From Funneliformis mosseae (taxonomy: Eukaryota; Glomeromycota; Glomeromycetes; Glomerales; Glomeraceae): a stretch of 18,544 nucleotides of DNA. Shown one piece after another: positions 1 to 9,297 of this stretch. Where the stretch lies: contig CAJVPP010001674.1 of the NCBI GenBank assembly GCA_910592005.1, forward strand, positions 1 to 18,544. The letters run 5' to 3'. The notes below the pieces were generated by a model. It saw only the letters and a list, made by a program, of their open reading frames with translations. It ran no database searches and was not told the DNA's origin. A program made the position numbers and the translations under genes. Within the stretch, counting starts at the first letter, position 1; each line of letters begins with the position of its first letter.

Positions 1-594
1 AATGTTGAGTCTTTAAAAGAAACCTCCACTACTTTTAAGATTATTGCAAAAATGAAACGGAGGCAAATAAAAAAGTATGACCTTAAATTATTATGGCCTA
101 CTGTTGTTAAATTACTGATTTTTGTTCTTAAACCTTCATAGGCATTAATCCTACACTGCAATCCTAATTTCATAGGTTTCCGTTCTGAGGTGGAGATGTT
201 GTTTGTTGACAAAACTATATATATTAAGAAGCTAGAAGAGGAAGGTTTGAGATTCAGAATTCTTTTCTTTAAATCACGTAAATTTGGAAAATTAGCATTC
301 CTTGATATGCTCTGCCAATATTATGACATTAAAAATGCAGACAAATTTTCTCAGCTTTTTGGACCACTTTATATTGGACAACATCCTACAAATTCATAAA
401 ACAAACGTTTAGTTCTTAAATTTGATCTCTCATCCATTAATGTTCATTCTTATAAAATGATGAAGGAAAGTTTCAATGAGAATGTTAATCATGTATTGCG
501 AGATTTTGTTGAGAAATACGACGAAGAGCTAGAATATCCAAACATTGACAAATTAATTGTCAAGCAAGCCTCTATATCTCTTCAAAATGTCATG

Positions 595-676
595 GTAAGT
601 TGTATTATTTATAATTTCATATTTTCTATATTTGTCTTGTATGCATGCTATTTAACATATATTAATGATCATAAAG
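595..676 (+). other. Spliceosomal intron (82 nt) in the AAA-ATPase-like pseudogene
   Basis: The donor GTAAGT follows codon ATG 592-594 and the acceptor ends ATAAAG at 676. Splicing at phase 0 joins frame 1 (..SLQNVM) to frame 2 (FTVSKQSQKLFIGVDEYD), which restores the expected Walker A to Walker B order. The fit of both boundaries to the frame change is strong evidence for a real intron, and so for a former eukaryotic gene rather than a retrocopy. Confidence 0.75.
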
Positions 677-1462
677 TTTACCGTAAGCAAACAGTCTCAA
701 AAACTCTTTATTGGAGTTGATGAATATGACACTTCAGATAACAACTGCGTATTCAAATATGAATTTCATATTCTGAATGATGCAGAGCATAATGATGTTG
801 ACATAGTTGAGCAATTTTTTAATACAAATTTTTTTGCAATAATCAAAAGAGGATACTGTGGCCCTATTGATAAATTATATGTTACAGGAGTTGCCCCTGC
901 ATTCTATGTAAGGCTTAGTTCGCTTCTTATATTAGATGATATCTCAAAAAGACTACAATTCTATGGAATTTGCAGTTTACAGAAGAAGTAGTACAGTCAA
1001 TTGTTAAATATTATTTTGATAATAATATACAGATAGTAAATGATGCAATAGATCAAATTAGACAGCTGTATTTTGAATATAACTTTGTTAACACAGGATC
1101 TAATACTCAAACCCCCTTTCTATATAATATTCATCTAATTTTTCATTATTTGAGAGAAAGACAAAGTCGTAACCTTGTTTTTAAACCTTCTGAGTCAGCT
1201 GCTGTAAATTCAACAAAGATACTCACATGCATCGCTGACCAGAGCCCAGTTTCTATTGACAATCTCTTCAAACTCCTTACAAATGGGATGGTTTTTACCA
1301 AACTTCAAAATAATTTTAAATTATTCTGATTTCTTTAGGACTGGAGAATAAGATATAGAATATCATCAACAGCTCATATGGTCTTTTTTGTATTATTTTG
1401 AAATATTGACATGTGACTATATTAAAAGATTAATAATTTCAAATCAAGTAACAAGGACTGAA

Positions 1463-1534
1463 GTATGTATTTTCATTTTATTTTCTTAATATATTTCGAA
1501 TAAGGAAATCCTAAATAATATTAATTTCATTTAG
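1463..1534 (+). other. Probable second intron (72 nt) in the AAA-ATPase-like pseudogene
   Basis: GTATGT follows codon GAA 1460-1462 at the end of ISNQVTRTE, and an acceptor TTTCATTTAG ends at 1534. Both sides are phase 0 in frame 2, although the downstream exon carries TGA 1544-1546 before LPVYNQLIRG. An alternative acceptor, TTTTTAACACAG, ends at 1590. Confidence 0.5.
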
Positions 1535-2279
1535 GTTATAACCTGAATTGTGAACTATATAAATTCTAACAGAAATCTTTTTTAACACAGACTTCCTGTA
1601 TACAATCAACTTATACGTGGCTTCGTAAATCCACTGATAGAACTCACAAAAAACTTCTTTAAAAATAGACCTATGATGTCATTAAGAACTGCCAATAAAA
1701 CCATGATGCAGGTAACTTTTGAAATTCTCCTTTCAATGTCATTTCATGTTACTAAGCTTCATCTTATAGTTGATGGAATGAAGAAAAGTAGTGATAGACG
1801 CTTTAATTTATAGACTTTTTTGTTTTTGAAAGTAAGAATGGCCTATTGATATCAAATGTTATATTAGAACTCAAATATATTACAATTACTGGCCTTTTAA
1901 GTAGAGCACAGGGATTCTGAATAAAGAATCCAGATACAAAATTATGAATCTGTTGGATAAAGATCTTGAGAATGAGAATGAAGAGCAGTTATTGCAACGT
2001 AAATATATATATTGGTCAAAAGAGGAAAAAATATTTGTGATGCAGCAGTTGCATGATATTTTGAATGATGGGTATCAACAGTTGGACAGATATATCAAGA
2101 CGATTACAAAAAGGATGGTGAAAAGTTTTATCGATTCAGGCATTCTAGATTCGAGAATCATAGTTAAAAAAGGATCCTTTAAATTAAAAGATTACCTTAT
2201 TATGTCTATAGGCACCTGTCGTATGCTAGTACGATCATATGAGCCAGTAATAACAGAGTTCAAATATTATATATTATAG

Positions 2280-3158
2280 GGTTAAAGCCATTACAAAAAA
2301 AGAATTTTGTTGAGACAAATTTATGAAACATATATTTTTTTTTCACTTTGATAAAATTTGAACAAGACAATCAAGTAGGTTTTGGTAGGTATTAGGAGCG
2401 AAAGTTTTCTGTGATTTATATACTAATACTGTATATATCAGAATTGTGCTTTTATTTTTTAAGGAAAAAAAAAGTCCTAGACATTATTGTAATTCAAGAA
2501 ATAACTGAACAACTAAACATATGCCTTATTATTAAATCGTTATTTATATACTATAGGTAAGATGCTCACTTACATTATATTTTAAAAAGGTTTTTTTTTA
2601 TATATAGTATACAATATAAAGAAGGTAATATAGGCATAATTGTATGTTTAAAAAATTTATTTCTTGTATAATAAATAATTTATATTTATATTTATTCATT
2701 TATAATAATTATATATATTATATAATAGATGTTGGGAAAACGTTTGCAGATGGATTATTTTGGTCATTGGCTAATTAAAAAAAAGGAATTTTACTATTGT
2801 ATATATAGTTAGCACCGAAAATACTAACAAAAAAACCAAAAATAAAAATAAAAAAAAGTTTTTCGCAATTAAATTCCATAAATCTGTAAATAATTTTAGT
2901 CACTATAATTTTGTAAATACACATGTAAATTTGATAAGTTGGTCATGTTGAGGTAAGCTCATTTGACTAACTTATCGAAAAAACTGACTTATCAAAGTTT
3001 ATATCAAAATTGATCTACATAAAAATATCCAATCAGATTTTATTTAAATAATAATAAATTAAAATGTTTAAATCAGCATATAAAAAATTATTCATTATAA
3101 AAAAACTTTCTAAGGTAGGTTATTTTAGAGATGCATTTTGTTTTCTTCTAATTTAATG
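2280..3158. other. AT-rich spacer without recognisable genes
   Basis: Homopolymer runs and TA-rich stretches with stops in all frames. The only structure I can see is the inverted-repeat cluster at 2929-3001, listed separately. No promoter or RNA gene is evident. Confidence 0.6.
2929..3001. repeat. Clustered inverted repeat, possible terminal repeat of the pogo-like element
   Basis: GATAAGTTGGTCA (2933-2945) pairs with TGACTAACTTATC (2964-2976) with one G:T-type difference, leaving an 18 nt loop. A further ACTTATCAAA (2987-2996) is the reverse complement of the TTTGATAAGT that starts the left arm. Read on the other strand, the block loosely resembles 5060-5105 on the far side of the transposase (TTTGATAA, then GATAA..G..CAAA). 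It may therefore be a diverged terminal inverted repeat of that element. The pairing within the block is seen; the TIR role is inferred. Confidence 0.4.
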
Positions 3159-3692
3159 TTATAAGTCTCTCATTCCTGATATTACTGGGCTATTTACTTT
3201 TATATCAGAATTTTGTTGCAAATAGTCAAATAGATTTTTAATACTATCTAAAGCAATTGGATATGATATTGGTATACTTATAGTTTCTTCTTCTTCTGAT
3301 GCTCCTTGTACTGCAGCAATTATCTCATCTTCATCAATTACTTCAGCAATTTCTATTCTAAAGTCAATATTAATATAATTACTTGCTGTGATATCATTAA
3401 CATCCATTTAATTAATAAGTGTTTGGATTGCATTTTCTTCATATTTAATTTATATTCTAATTCATCTGGTTCTTCAAAAACTTCTTCATTTTCTTTAATC
3501 ATTTCCTCATTAGGTAGAATACCTATTTTTTGCCAATAACGGTATATTGTATCATTAGTCACATTACCCCCAGAATTTTGCAGTCTAATTAATTGCATTC
3601 AAAATATTTAATTTAGGAATCTCAACACCAAGTTCTTTGTATTTATCAAATGCTTGAATCCTATTTTGGCATAGTAATTTTCTATAATAAGC

Positions 3693-3758
3693 CTAGACAA
3701 ATAAGGTAAAATTATTAATATTAAAAATAAATTTACAAAAGATTAATATTATAATTAC
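3693..3758 (-). other. Intron (66 nt) in the pogo-like transposase
   Basis: The minus-strand donor AAA|GTAATT at 3758 and the acceptor TTTGTCTAG ending at 3693 join ..SFK to AYYRKLL at phase 0. That recreates the usual block following the third catalytic Asp in Tigger proteins. Confidence 0.6.
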
Positions 3759-4352
3759 TTTAAATGACTATATTATGTCTTGATCAATTGGCTGAAGATG
3801 AGAAGTTGTATTTGATGAAAGAAAATGCAATTTAATATTACTTAACTCTTCACCTTCTTCTAATTGATGTGATGAAATATTATCTATTAATAATAAAATG
3901 TTTCTTTGCCTTTTTTGCATTTTTTGATTAAATTGTTTAATCTATATTTGAAAAATAAAATGTTGCATCTATGATGAATTATTCCAATAATACTATATAG
4001 GAAGTGATTTTTTATCAATGTTATGAATACAGCGTAGATTTTTAAATTTATAGATAAATACTGGAGATAACTAATGAGTTCCATTTATATTACATGCAAG
4101 CATCACAGTAATTCTATCTTTTGGTTTTTTTTAATCCAGTAAAAGATTCACTAACAAGAGATTTATGGATTTTAATTTCCAATAAAAACTGGTTTTATCT
4201 GCATTAAATACATCTGACAATTCATACTGTGTAATTATAGATTATAGTTCAGTTCTAAATACAGGTAATTCACTAATTAGTGCATTTGCTACTTCTCCTG
4301 ATTTATAATGTTCTTTAATATTATTTCTTTTTTTAAAATTTAAAATCCATCC

Positions 4353-4585
4353 CTATTTAAAAAAAAATAATAGATATCAACAGATTTGACAAATTAATAC
4401 AGTATACAACAGAATGTCTAGACATATAAGAAAATTTCATTTAAAATCTGTTGAAATGAAATTATTAATCACGTTTCACGTGTAATAAAGATTTTTAAAA
4501 TCTGTTAAAATGCGAATTTAATTATAATCTGTTAAAACAAGGGTTATATTGTATTACAGTTTATTAAAACAAAAGAGATTAATAC
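4353..4585 (-). other. Candidate intron or small insertion inside the transposase, with internal AATCTGTT repeats
   Basis: On the minus strand the donor CACAG|GTATT and the acceptor TTTTTTAAATAG|GG bracket a 233 nt stretch that interrupts the transposase between the HTH part and GMDFK. Inside, CAACAGATTT (4378-4387) and AAATCTGTTG (4444-4453) form a perfect 10 bp inverted pair. Two more AATCTGTTAAAA copies lie at about 4499 and 4526. It is much longer than the other introns here, so a secondary insertion is possible. Confidence 0.4.
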
Positions 4586-5059
4586 CTGTGATAATTTGAA
4601 ATTAGAAATATCAAGTCTTCGAGCAAATTGTACTTAGAATTACACCAGTTACTGTATGATTAGTCTCATTAGCAAGATTTATTTAAATTAATAATACTTC
4701 TTTTAACTGTGCCCATTCACTTCCATAACCACGTTTTTTTTGACATCTACTGAATTTTCTGCAACTGCAAGCCATTTTTCTTTGTTATTCAAAATATCAC
4801 CTACAGTTGATTTACTAATTTCAAATAATTCAGCAATTGCTTCATGTAACTTAAATGGGTTATCAAATTTATATTTACATAATTCTTTTTTTTAATAGCT
4901 GTAAGAGTTTTTAATTTTCTTCCTTTTTTACTGCCACTTTTACTAGTAAGTCTAGATGTTCCTTTAGCATTATTTCTTTGTGTATTCATTTTAATTAATT
5001 AAACAATTAATTTTTTTTTATAACAAGTACATGACATTAAATTCATCCTTTATATAAGA

Positions 5060-5450
5060 AATTTGATAAAGGATCTTTATTATATAGATAAAGGTGACAA
5101 AAAATAAAAATTGATTATTTTTTGTTTCAAATTAGATCTACTAATTTTATAGATTTAATTATTATCTTTATTTGAGATAAAGGTTAGAAATTAATTATAT
5201 TTCTAATAATTTTCACAAATTTAATTGTTATCTTTATTTGAGACAAAGGTTAAAAATTGGTTGTAGATCTAATAATTTAATTGTTATCTTTGTTTGAGAC
5301 AAAGGTTAGAAATTATTTACATTTTGGATTAAATCTAATAATTTTTACAAATTTGATTATTATCTTTATTCAAGAAATTGGTTGTATTTTAGATTTAATA
5401 ATTTTTACAAATTTAACAATTAATGAGACAAAAGATAAAAATTATTATTG
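5060..5450. repeat. Diverged tandem repeats, about five units of 56-91 bp
   Basis: Each unit carries TATCTTTATTTGAGA-AAAGGTTA, followed by AAATT and AGATTTAATAATTTTTACAAATTT-like sequence. The TATCTTT (or GATCTTT) cores start at about 5072, 5163, 5229, 5285 and 5361. The CTTTAT..ATAAAG core is itself a small dyad. The block lies immediately upstream of the transposase start, so it could be the subterminal iteron region of that element or an independent minisatellite. Confidence 0.65.
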
Positions 5451-5518
5451 TTTTTTTTAAAAATATAGATTCTTGATATAGATAATTCAAATAATTCGCA
5501 ATTGTTTCTAATCAACTG

Positions 5519-5543
5519 TAAATAAAACCACATAATTTTTTTT
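5519..5543. repeat. Direct repeat, copy 1 (candidate target duplication)
   Basis: TAAATAAAACCACATAA followed by eight T. It is identical to copy 2 at 6438-6463 apart from one T in the run. The two copies bracket 894 bp. Confidence 0.8.
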
Positions 5544-6437
5544 ATAATATTTGATATACCAGGAAGGTCAATGGCAAAGAAACAACACGCACAAGTCATG
5601 TGAATCTTTACTAATACTGACATAATTTCTGGAAAGATCTTGACTGACTCAATTATCAGCCATAATCTCATCGATATATTAGTCTAAGGATTACCACCCA
5701 GGTGATCTTTAGGAGTAGAACCCTCAGGGTCACTGGACTTTAGAACCACTGTCAAATTTGAATAGAGAAATCACTTTTAGTCATAAGTACTTTTAGTTGA
5801 TTATTTTCCCTGTCTTTACCAACATCAATTAGAATCGTTATTACCTCTACCCAGTATCAGAATATTTTTTACATATGATCAGGAAGGCTTAAATGTTATC
5901 ATCTTTATAGGATCTTAGAAAGATAAGTGGCTGTCATATCTATATCGTCAAACTCACACAGAAATTGAATATGACCTCTATCACAAGTGACAGCTTGATT
6001 GAATAGTTACTGTGGCAGTGTAATGCAGTCTATTATTAACCATAATCACTTTAAGGATATCTCAAGATATCACCTAATCTATTAATTACTGGTTAATCAC
6101 TTTTTTACTTGTGTAAGGGCTCCTGAAATTGAAGACGTGAGATAGTATCCATTATAGACCTATTAGTGAAGGCCAAGTTTCTATCAATCTCTGACTTTAT
6201 TTGCATCTACTTGTTTTACAATTTTAGTATTTAGATATAATCAACGTCAATTGACAGATTGATCAACTAGTTTCAAATATATATTAGTATATATGCTCAC
6301 ACATTTAGTTACATATGAAATTCTTATGAAAATCATCTAGTTTTATGCCTCAGCTGAAATTTGAATCTGTGGTTATTGCAGTGTAACCCATAATAGGAGC
6401 TTAGTTATTGCCAACTAAACTAGAAACACTAATTCTT
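5544..6437 (-). mobile_element. 894 bp segment bracketed by direct repeats; decayed coding remnant of unknown type
   Basis: The flanking 25 bp repeats look like a long target-site duplication, so the segment is probably a later insertion next to the LINE tail. The minus strand holds protein-like stretches interrupted by stops, for example a 37-codon open run with SRLQFQEPLHK, and LFKFDSGSKVQ followed by TGA, TGA and TAA within GFYS.RSPGW. Those stops would be Trp or Gln after single transitions. I do not recognise the product. No LTR-type TG..CA ends and no terminal inverted repeats were found. Confidence 0.45.
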
Positions 6438-6463
6438 TAAATAAAACCACATAATTTTTTTTT
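6438..6463. repeat. Direct repeat, copy 2, merging with the LINE poly(A) tail
   Basis: TAAATAAAACCACATAA followed by nine T (6455-6463). The T run is also the poly(A) tail of the minus-strand LINE. The repeat could therefore be a target duplication of the neighbouring 894 bp segment that took in the tail. Confidence 0.75.
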
Positions 6464-6486
6464 AAGTGCAGTAGTTTCACATAATC

Positions 6487-6492
6487 TTTATT
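6487..6492 (-). promoter_or_regulatory. Poly(A) signal AATAAA of the LINE
   Basis: AATAAA on the minus strand lies 23 nt before the nine-A tract at 6463-6455. This is the usual spacing and marks the 3' end of the LINE transcript. Confidence 0.65.
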
Positions 6493-7109
6493 AAATTCAA
6501 AGCATATGTAATAAAGTTAAATATACAAATTTAAGAAAATACAAAAATCTCTATTTAAATAAAATAAAATTAAGACCGTCCTTGCACTTTCCCAGAATCT
6601 ATTCCTAACCTAAGCTAAAAATATCATTTTCTAGTAACTAACCGAATGAGAAAGGATTTGACCACTACAGCACTAAAAATTTAACTAATGGGATTCATAA
6701 TAGACCATTTTGTTAATAGAATAATTAATCATCAAGGGAGAAGTAGAGCTTGTAATATTGTATCCTGTTGCAGCTATCTTTCTTAATTTTTAGGTTGATG
6801 TTGTATAATTGTTCAAAAACAACTTATCTAAAATGTTAATTGATCTATATTGCTTGTGTCTATTCAAATATGTAATGCATAAACGCCAAAAGCATTACGA
6901 GGGTGAGGTTTTTTGATCTTATGGCATTGTAAATACATTTGTACAGTATATAAGAGACCAATCCTTTGATGAGAGTAGATAAATAGGAGGAGCATTCAGT
7001 AACATATATCATATTGGTAAGTTAGACAGATTTGTAGTAAAGCCACTATCCTAAATTAATTTTTGTAATACTAATTGTGAGTCACAGATGATATTTTTCA
7101 TCTGTGTCT

Positions 7110-7175
7110 AAGTAACTGAACACTCTCAAATGTGGGAAAAGGTTTTATCAGTGCATTTACATTTGACGCATAACC
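7110..7175 (-). pseudogene. LINE C-terminal Cys/His motif (zinc-binding-like remnant)
   Basis: The minus strand reads VKCKCTDKTFSHI, stop, ECS, with a Cys-x-Cys..His..Cys layout downstream of RNase H. LINE proteins often end in a zinc-binding-like C..C..H..C segment. The stop (TGA) sits where Trp is natural. The assignment rests on position and residue spacing only. Confidence 0.4.
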
Positions 7176-7424
7176 ATGATGAATCGAAAATATCAAGGTA
7201 TTTCTTTTTTAATATCTCTATGGTGAGGAGCATCTCTAAGAGTCTTTGGAGTTTTTCTTTCTGATTGTTGAGGCTTTATAAGATGTGTGTACTATTACAA
7301 TATTGTCATTTATGTAAAAACAGGTAGCGTTTCAGTTTATATTCAGATGTTAGTATATTCCAATCATGTAGATGTGTTGTAGTTTATCATAAACTATGGA
7401 TTGCATGATATTTTTTATGAATAA

Positions 7425-8105
7425 TCATATGGGAATTAGAATCTCTAAATCATCATATCTATAGTAGTAATAGTTAATGTTTAAGAGATCAAACATAAGC
7501 GCAGTTGTACTGTAAGAGTTCTTTGCTAGTTGGTCAACTTTGTTATTTAATGAATCTCTTAAATATGCTTTAATTTTATGAAGGCATATGTTAAGGTATT
7601 GTTTTGATGATCTTAACAAACTCATCTAAAGTGAAAAATTATTAATCTTAAAAAGGGGTCTGGTGGTTAGAAAAAGACTCAATATTTTCTTAAAATTGTG
7701 GAATTGCCTAAACATAACTTGTGAATCTATTATGATAGTAATATGGCAATTCTGTAAGACAATAATAATAGTAATAAAAATTGCTACTAGTTTTACAACT
7801 GAAGATAAAGGAAAAGTAGCAACTAGTGCTATTAAAAAAGAGACCATAGGTGGATATAGATTCGTTTGGAGCTAAGCCATACTCATTTTTATAGTAAGAG
7901 TATCTAGACCAGAGAGAAAACTGTCTATATAAAATTCTAAATGTGAAGCAGCAGCAAACTGTTGTAAGAGAGTTAGTAGATCTTGTCTATGTAGTAATAT
8001 AATGAATTTTGATATTAATATAAAAAATGCAGGGTAGCAAAAAATAATACAGTAGTAGATAACTAGAAAAGTTATTATATAAACGGTTAAACAAGTAAGA
8101 TGCAA
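7425..8105 (-). pseudogene. RNase H domain of the LINE
   Basis: One minus frame spans the domain with two TAG stops (7872-7874 and 7626-7628). It reads HLEFYIDSFLSG (first acidic Asp 7923-7925; family form YTDGS), then PLSSVVKLVAIF (family form SSTKAELVAI), CHITIIIDSQ (Asp 7725-7727) and LHKIKAYLRDSLNNKVDQL. RNase H of LINEs cleaves RNA in RNA:DNA hybrids during target-primed synthesis. The Glu of the second block is missing and the block is one residue short, so catalysis would fail even without the stops. Confidence 0.75.
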
Positions 8106-8498
8106 TATCCTTCATAAGTAATAATAATTATGCATTGATATGTTGCTTCATGTATCCTTTAGTATAAGTTTTACACAGAGGTTAAGGAACGTGATCACTA
8201 TACAATTGTATTTTTTAAGATTGAAAGAGTTACTTTTAAGTAGTATAGGCCTGTTATAAGAATATCTATCATATTGATGCAGAGATATTTCAGTAAAGGG
8301 GTGTATATGTAATAAATAATATCAGAAAAACTGTCTGATATCTTCAAAACATGATCTACTACTATTATGTTAGCATTGAGGTCCCAATATATAACAAATG
8401 AGCAGATTGCAATATCATATTGTGAGGATATTATCAGAAAAAGTTGAGATCATCAACATTGAGTGTATTCTTAATCTTTAAGTATCATTTCAGAGACA

Positions 8499-8506
8499 GT
8501 CCTTTT
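8499..8506. repeat. 8 bp target-site duplication, left copy (GTCCTTTT)
   Basis: GTCCTTTT directly precedes the TIR of the MITE and recurs directly after its other end at 9290-9297. An 8 bp duplication is the hAT signature. Confidence 0.75.
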
Positions 8507-9289
8507 TAAAGCTCTGAATGGTTCAGATTAATCTGAAAATTTTCAGTTTAAATCAACTTCAGTTCAATTTCAGATTGCAAAAATTCAATCTGAAAATTTT
8601 CAGTTTAGTTCAGATTTTTTTCAGATTATAAATCTAATCTGAACTGAAAAAAATCTGAACTGAACTGAAAATTTCAGATAAATCCAAAATTTCAGATTGA
8701 TTAGAACGATTAAATTATCATTCTAAAAGAATGATAAAAGAATTGTTCATTTGAAATAATTGAAGTTATCGTTCTAAATAAATAATAAAAAAATCATTCA
8801 ATTGAAATGATTAAATTATCATTCTAATCAAACGATAAAAGGATTGTTTAATTGAAATAATAAAATTATCATTTCAAATAAATGATTGAAGTTATTGTTC
8901 TAAACGAACGATTGAAGTTATCATTTTAAATGAATAATTGAAGTTATCATTCCAAACGAACGATTGAAGTTATTATTCTATATGAATGATAAGAAAATTA
9001 TTCAATTAGAACGATTAAATTATTATTCTAAAAGAATGATAAAAGGATCATTTAATTGAAATGATGAAATTATCATTCTAAATGAACAATAAAAGGATTG
9101 TTCAATTGAAACGATGAAATTATCATTCTAAACGAATAATAAAGAATCATTTCAAATGATTTAAAATTTTAGATTAATCTGAAATTTTTGGTTCAGTTCA
9201 GATTTTTACTGGTTTACGGTTCAATTTGATTTCAGATTAGCATTTTTAAGATTTATAATCTGAACTGAACTGAACCGTTCAGAGCATTA
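8507..9289. mobile_element. hAT-like non-autonomous element (MITE), 783 bp, nested in the LINE
   Basis: The left end is TAAAGCTCTGAATGGTTCAG. The right end, reverse complemented, is TAATGCTCTGAACGGTTCAG, so 18 of 20 positions match. Both ends begin TAAWG and fit the hAT terminal pattern YARNG. The ends are flanked by the same 8 bp GTCCTTTT. Subterminal regions are full of TTCAGATT and TTCAGTTCAG motifs in both orientations, possible transposase binding sites. The interior has no ORF, only palindromic repeats. Mobilisation would depend on a hAT transposase encoded elsewhere. Its position splits the LINE between RT and RNase H, so it inserted later. Confidence 0.8.
8700..9165. repeat. Internal palindromic repeat array of the MITE
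   Basis: Many variants of AAATTATCATTCTAAAnGAATGATAAAAGGATTGTTCAATTGAAACGAT-type units run head to tail, mutually related by small substitutions. The sub-motifs ATCATTC / GAATGAT and CAATTGAA are dyads, so one strand can fold into a series of hairpins. No coding potential. Confidence 0.7.
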
Positions 9290-9297
9290 GTCCTTTT
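9290..9297. repeat. 8 bp target-site duplication, right copy (GTCCTTTT)
   Basis: Identical to 8499-8506 and abuts the right TIR. Loosely similar flanking bases (AAAG against CTAAAG) extend beyond it on both sides. Confidence 0.75.

Larger units (their letters stand above)
1..2279 (+). pseudogene. AAA-ATPase-like protein with C-terminal PD-(D/E)XK nuclease domain, broken; 5' end probably outside the window
   Basis: Seen: frame 1 runs from the window edge to 594, crossed by TAG 139-141 and TAA 397-399. It carries FVDKTIYIKKLEEEG and a Walker-A-like KSRKFGKLAFL (274-303). After an 82 nt intron the reading resumes in phase with GVDEYDTSDN (Walker B, DEYD at 719-730) and VTGVAPAF (sensor-like). 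A one-base loss in the T run at 976-978 shifts the frame to FTEEVVQSIVKYY; further shifts lie near 1326 and 1352. After a second intron come LPVYNQLIRGF, then FIDFFVF..ILELKY (acidic Asp 1813-1815, Glu-x-Lys 1867-1875) and QQLDRYIKTI, and the reading ends at TAG 2277-2279. Known: this order matches the AAA-ATPase-like (PF09820) plus PDDEXK_9 (PF08011) architecture, usually one protein of roughly 500-600 residues, role unclear. Inferred: non-functional. The Walker A Ser/Thr is Leu, and there are at least six stops or frameshifts, including TGA 1918-1920 and a shift just before ATG 1944. Confidence 0.8.
3159..4989 (-). pseudogene. pogo/Tigger-type DDE transposase, decayed but with the Asp triad preserved
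   Basis: The reading starts at ATG 4987-4989 with a basic N-terminus (RLTSKSGSKKGRK). One A too many near 4890 breaks it. After that comes a CENP-B/psq-like helix-turn-helix (AIAELFEISKSTVGDILNN) followed by EKWLAVAEN, then NETNHTVTG of the second DNA-binding half. After a probable 233 nt intron come the catalytic blocks: VFNADKTSFYW (first Asp 4197-4199), LLIDNISSH (second Asp 3882-3884) and NTTSHLQPIDQDI (third Asp 3783-3785). Thirty-two residues separate the last two Asp, as in pogo-type DDxD enzymes. A second intron (3758-3693) splits SFK from AYYRKLLCQNR. The C-terminus is acidic (VIDEDEIIAAVQ, EEEETIS). Several TAG/TAA codons stand where Trp or Gln would fit, and there are frameshifts near 4740, 4120 and 3400. 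The normal function would be cut-and-paste transposition at TA targets; this copy is dead. Confidence 0.85.

Noticed and set aside
5420..5671. Minus-strand ORF of 83 codons
   Set aside because: Crosses the direct repeat and the tandem-repeat edge, has no family features and has an Asn/Lys-rich tail; probably a chance reading inside the 894 bp segment.
5544..6437. LTR retrotransposon or solo LTR
   Set aside because: The flanking repeats are 25 bp and include a homopolymer. There are no TG..CA ends, primer-binding site or polypurine tract.
7663..7875. Plus-strand ORF of 70 codons
   Set aside because: Shadow of the minus-strand RNase H domain.
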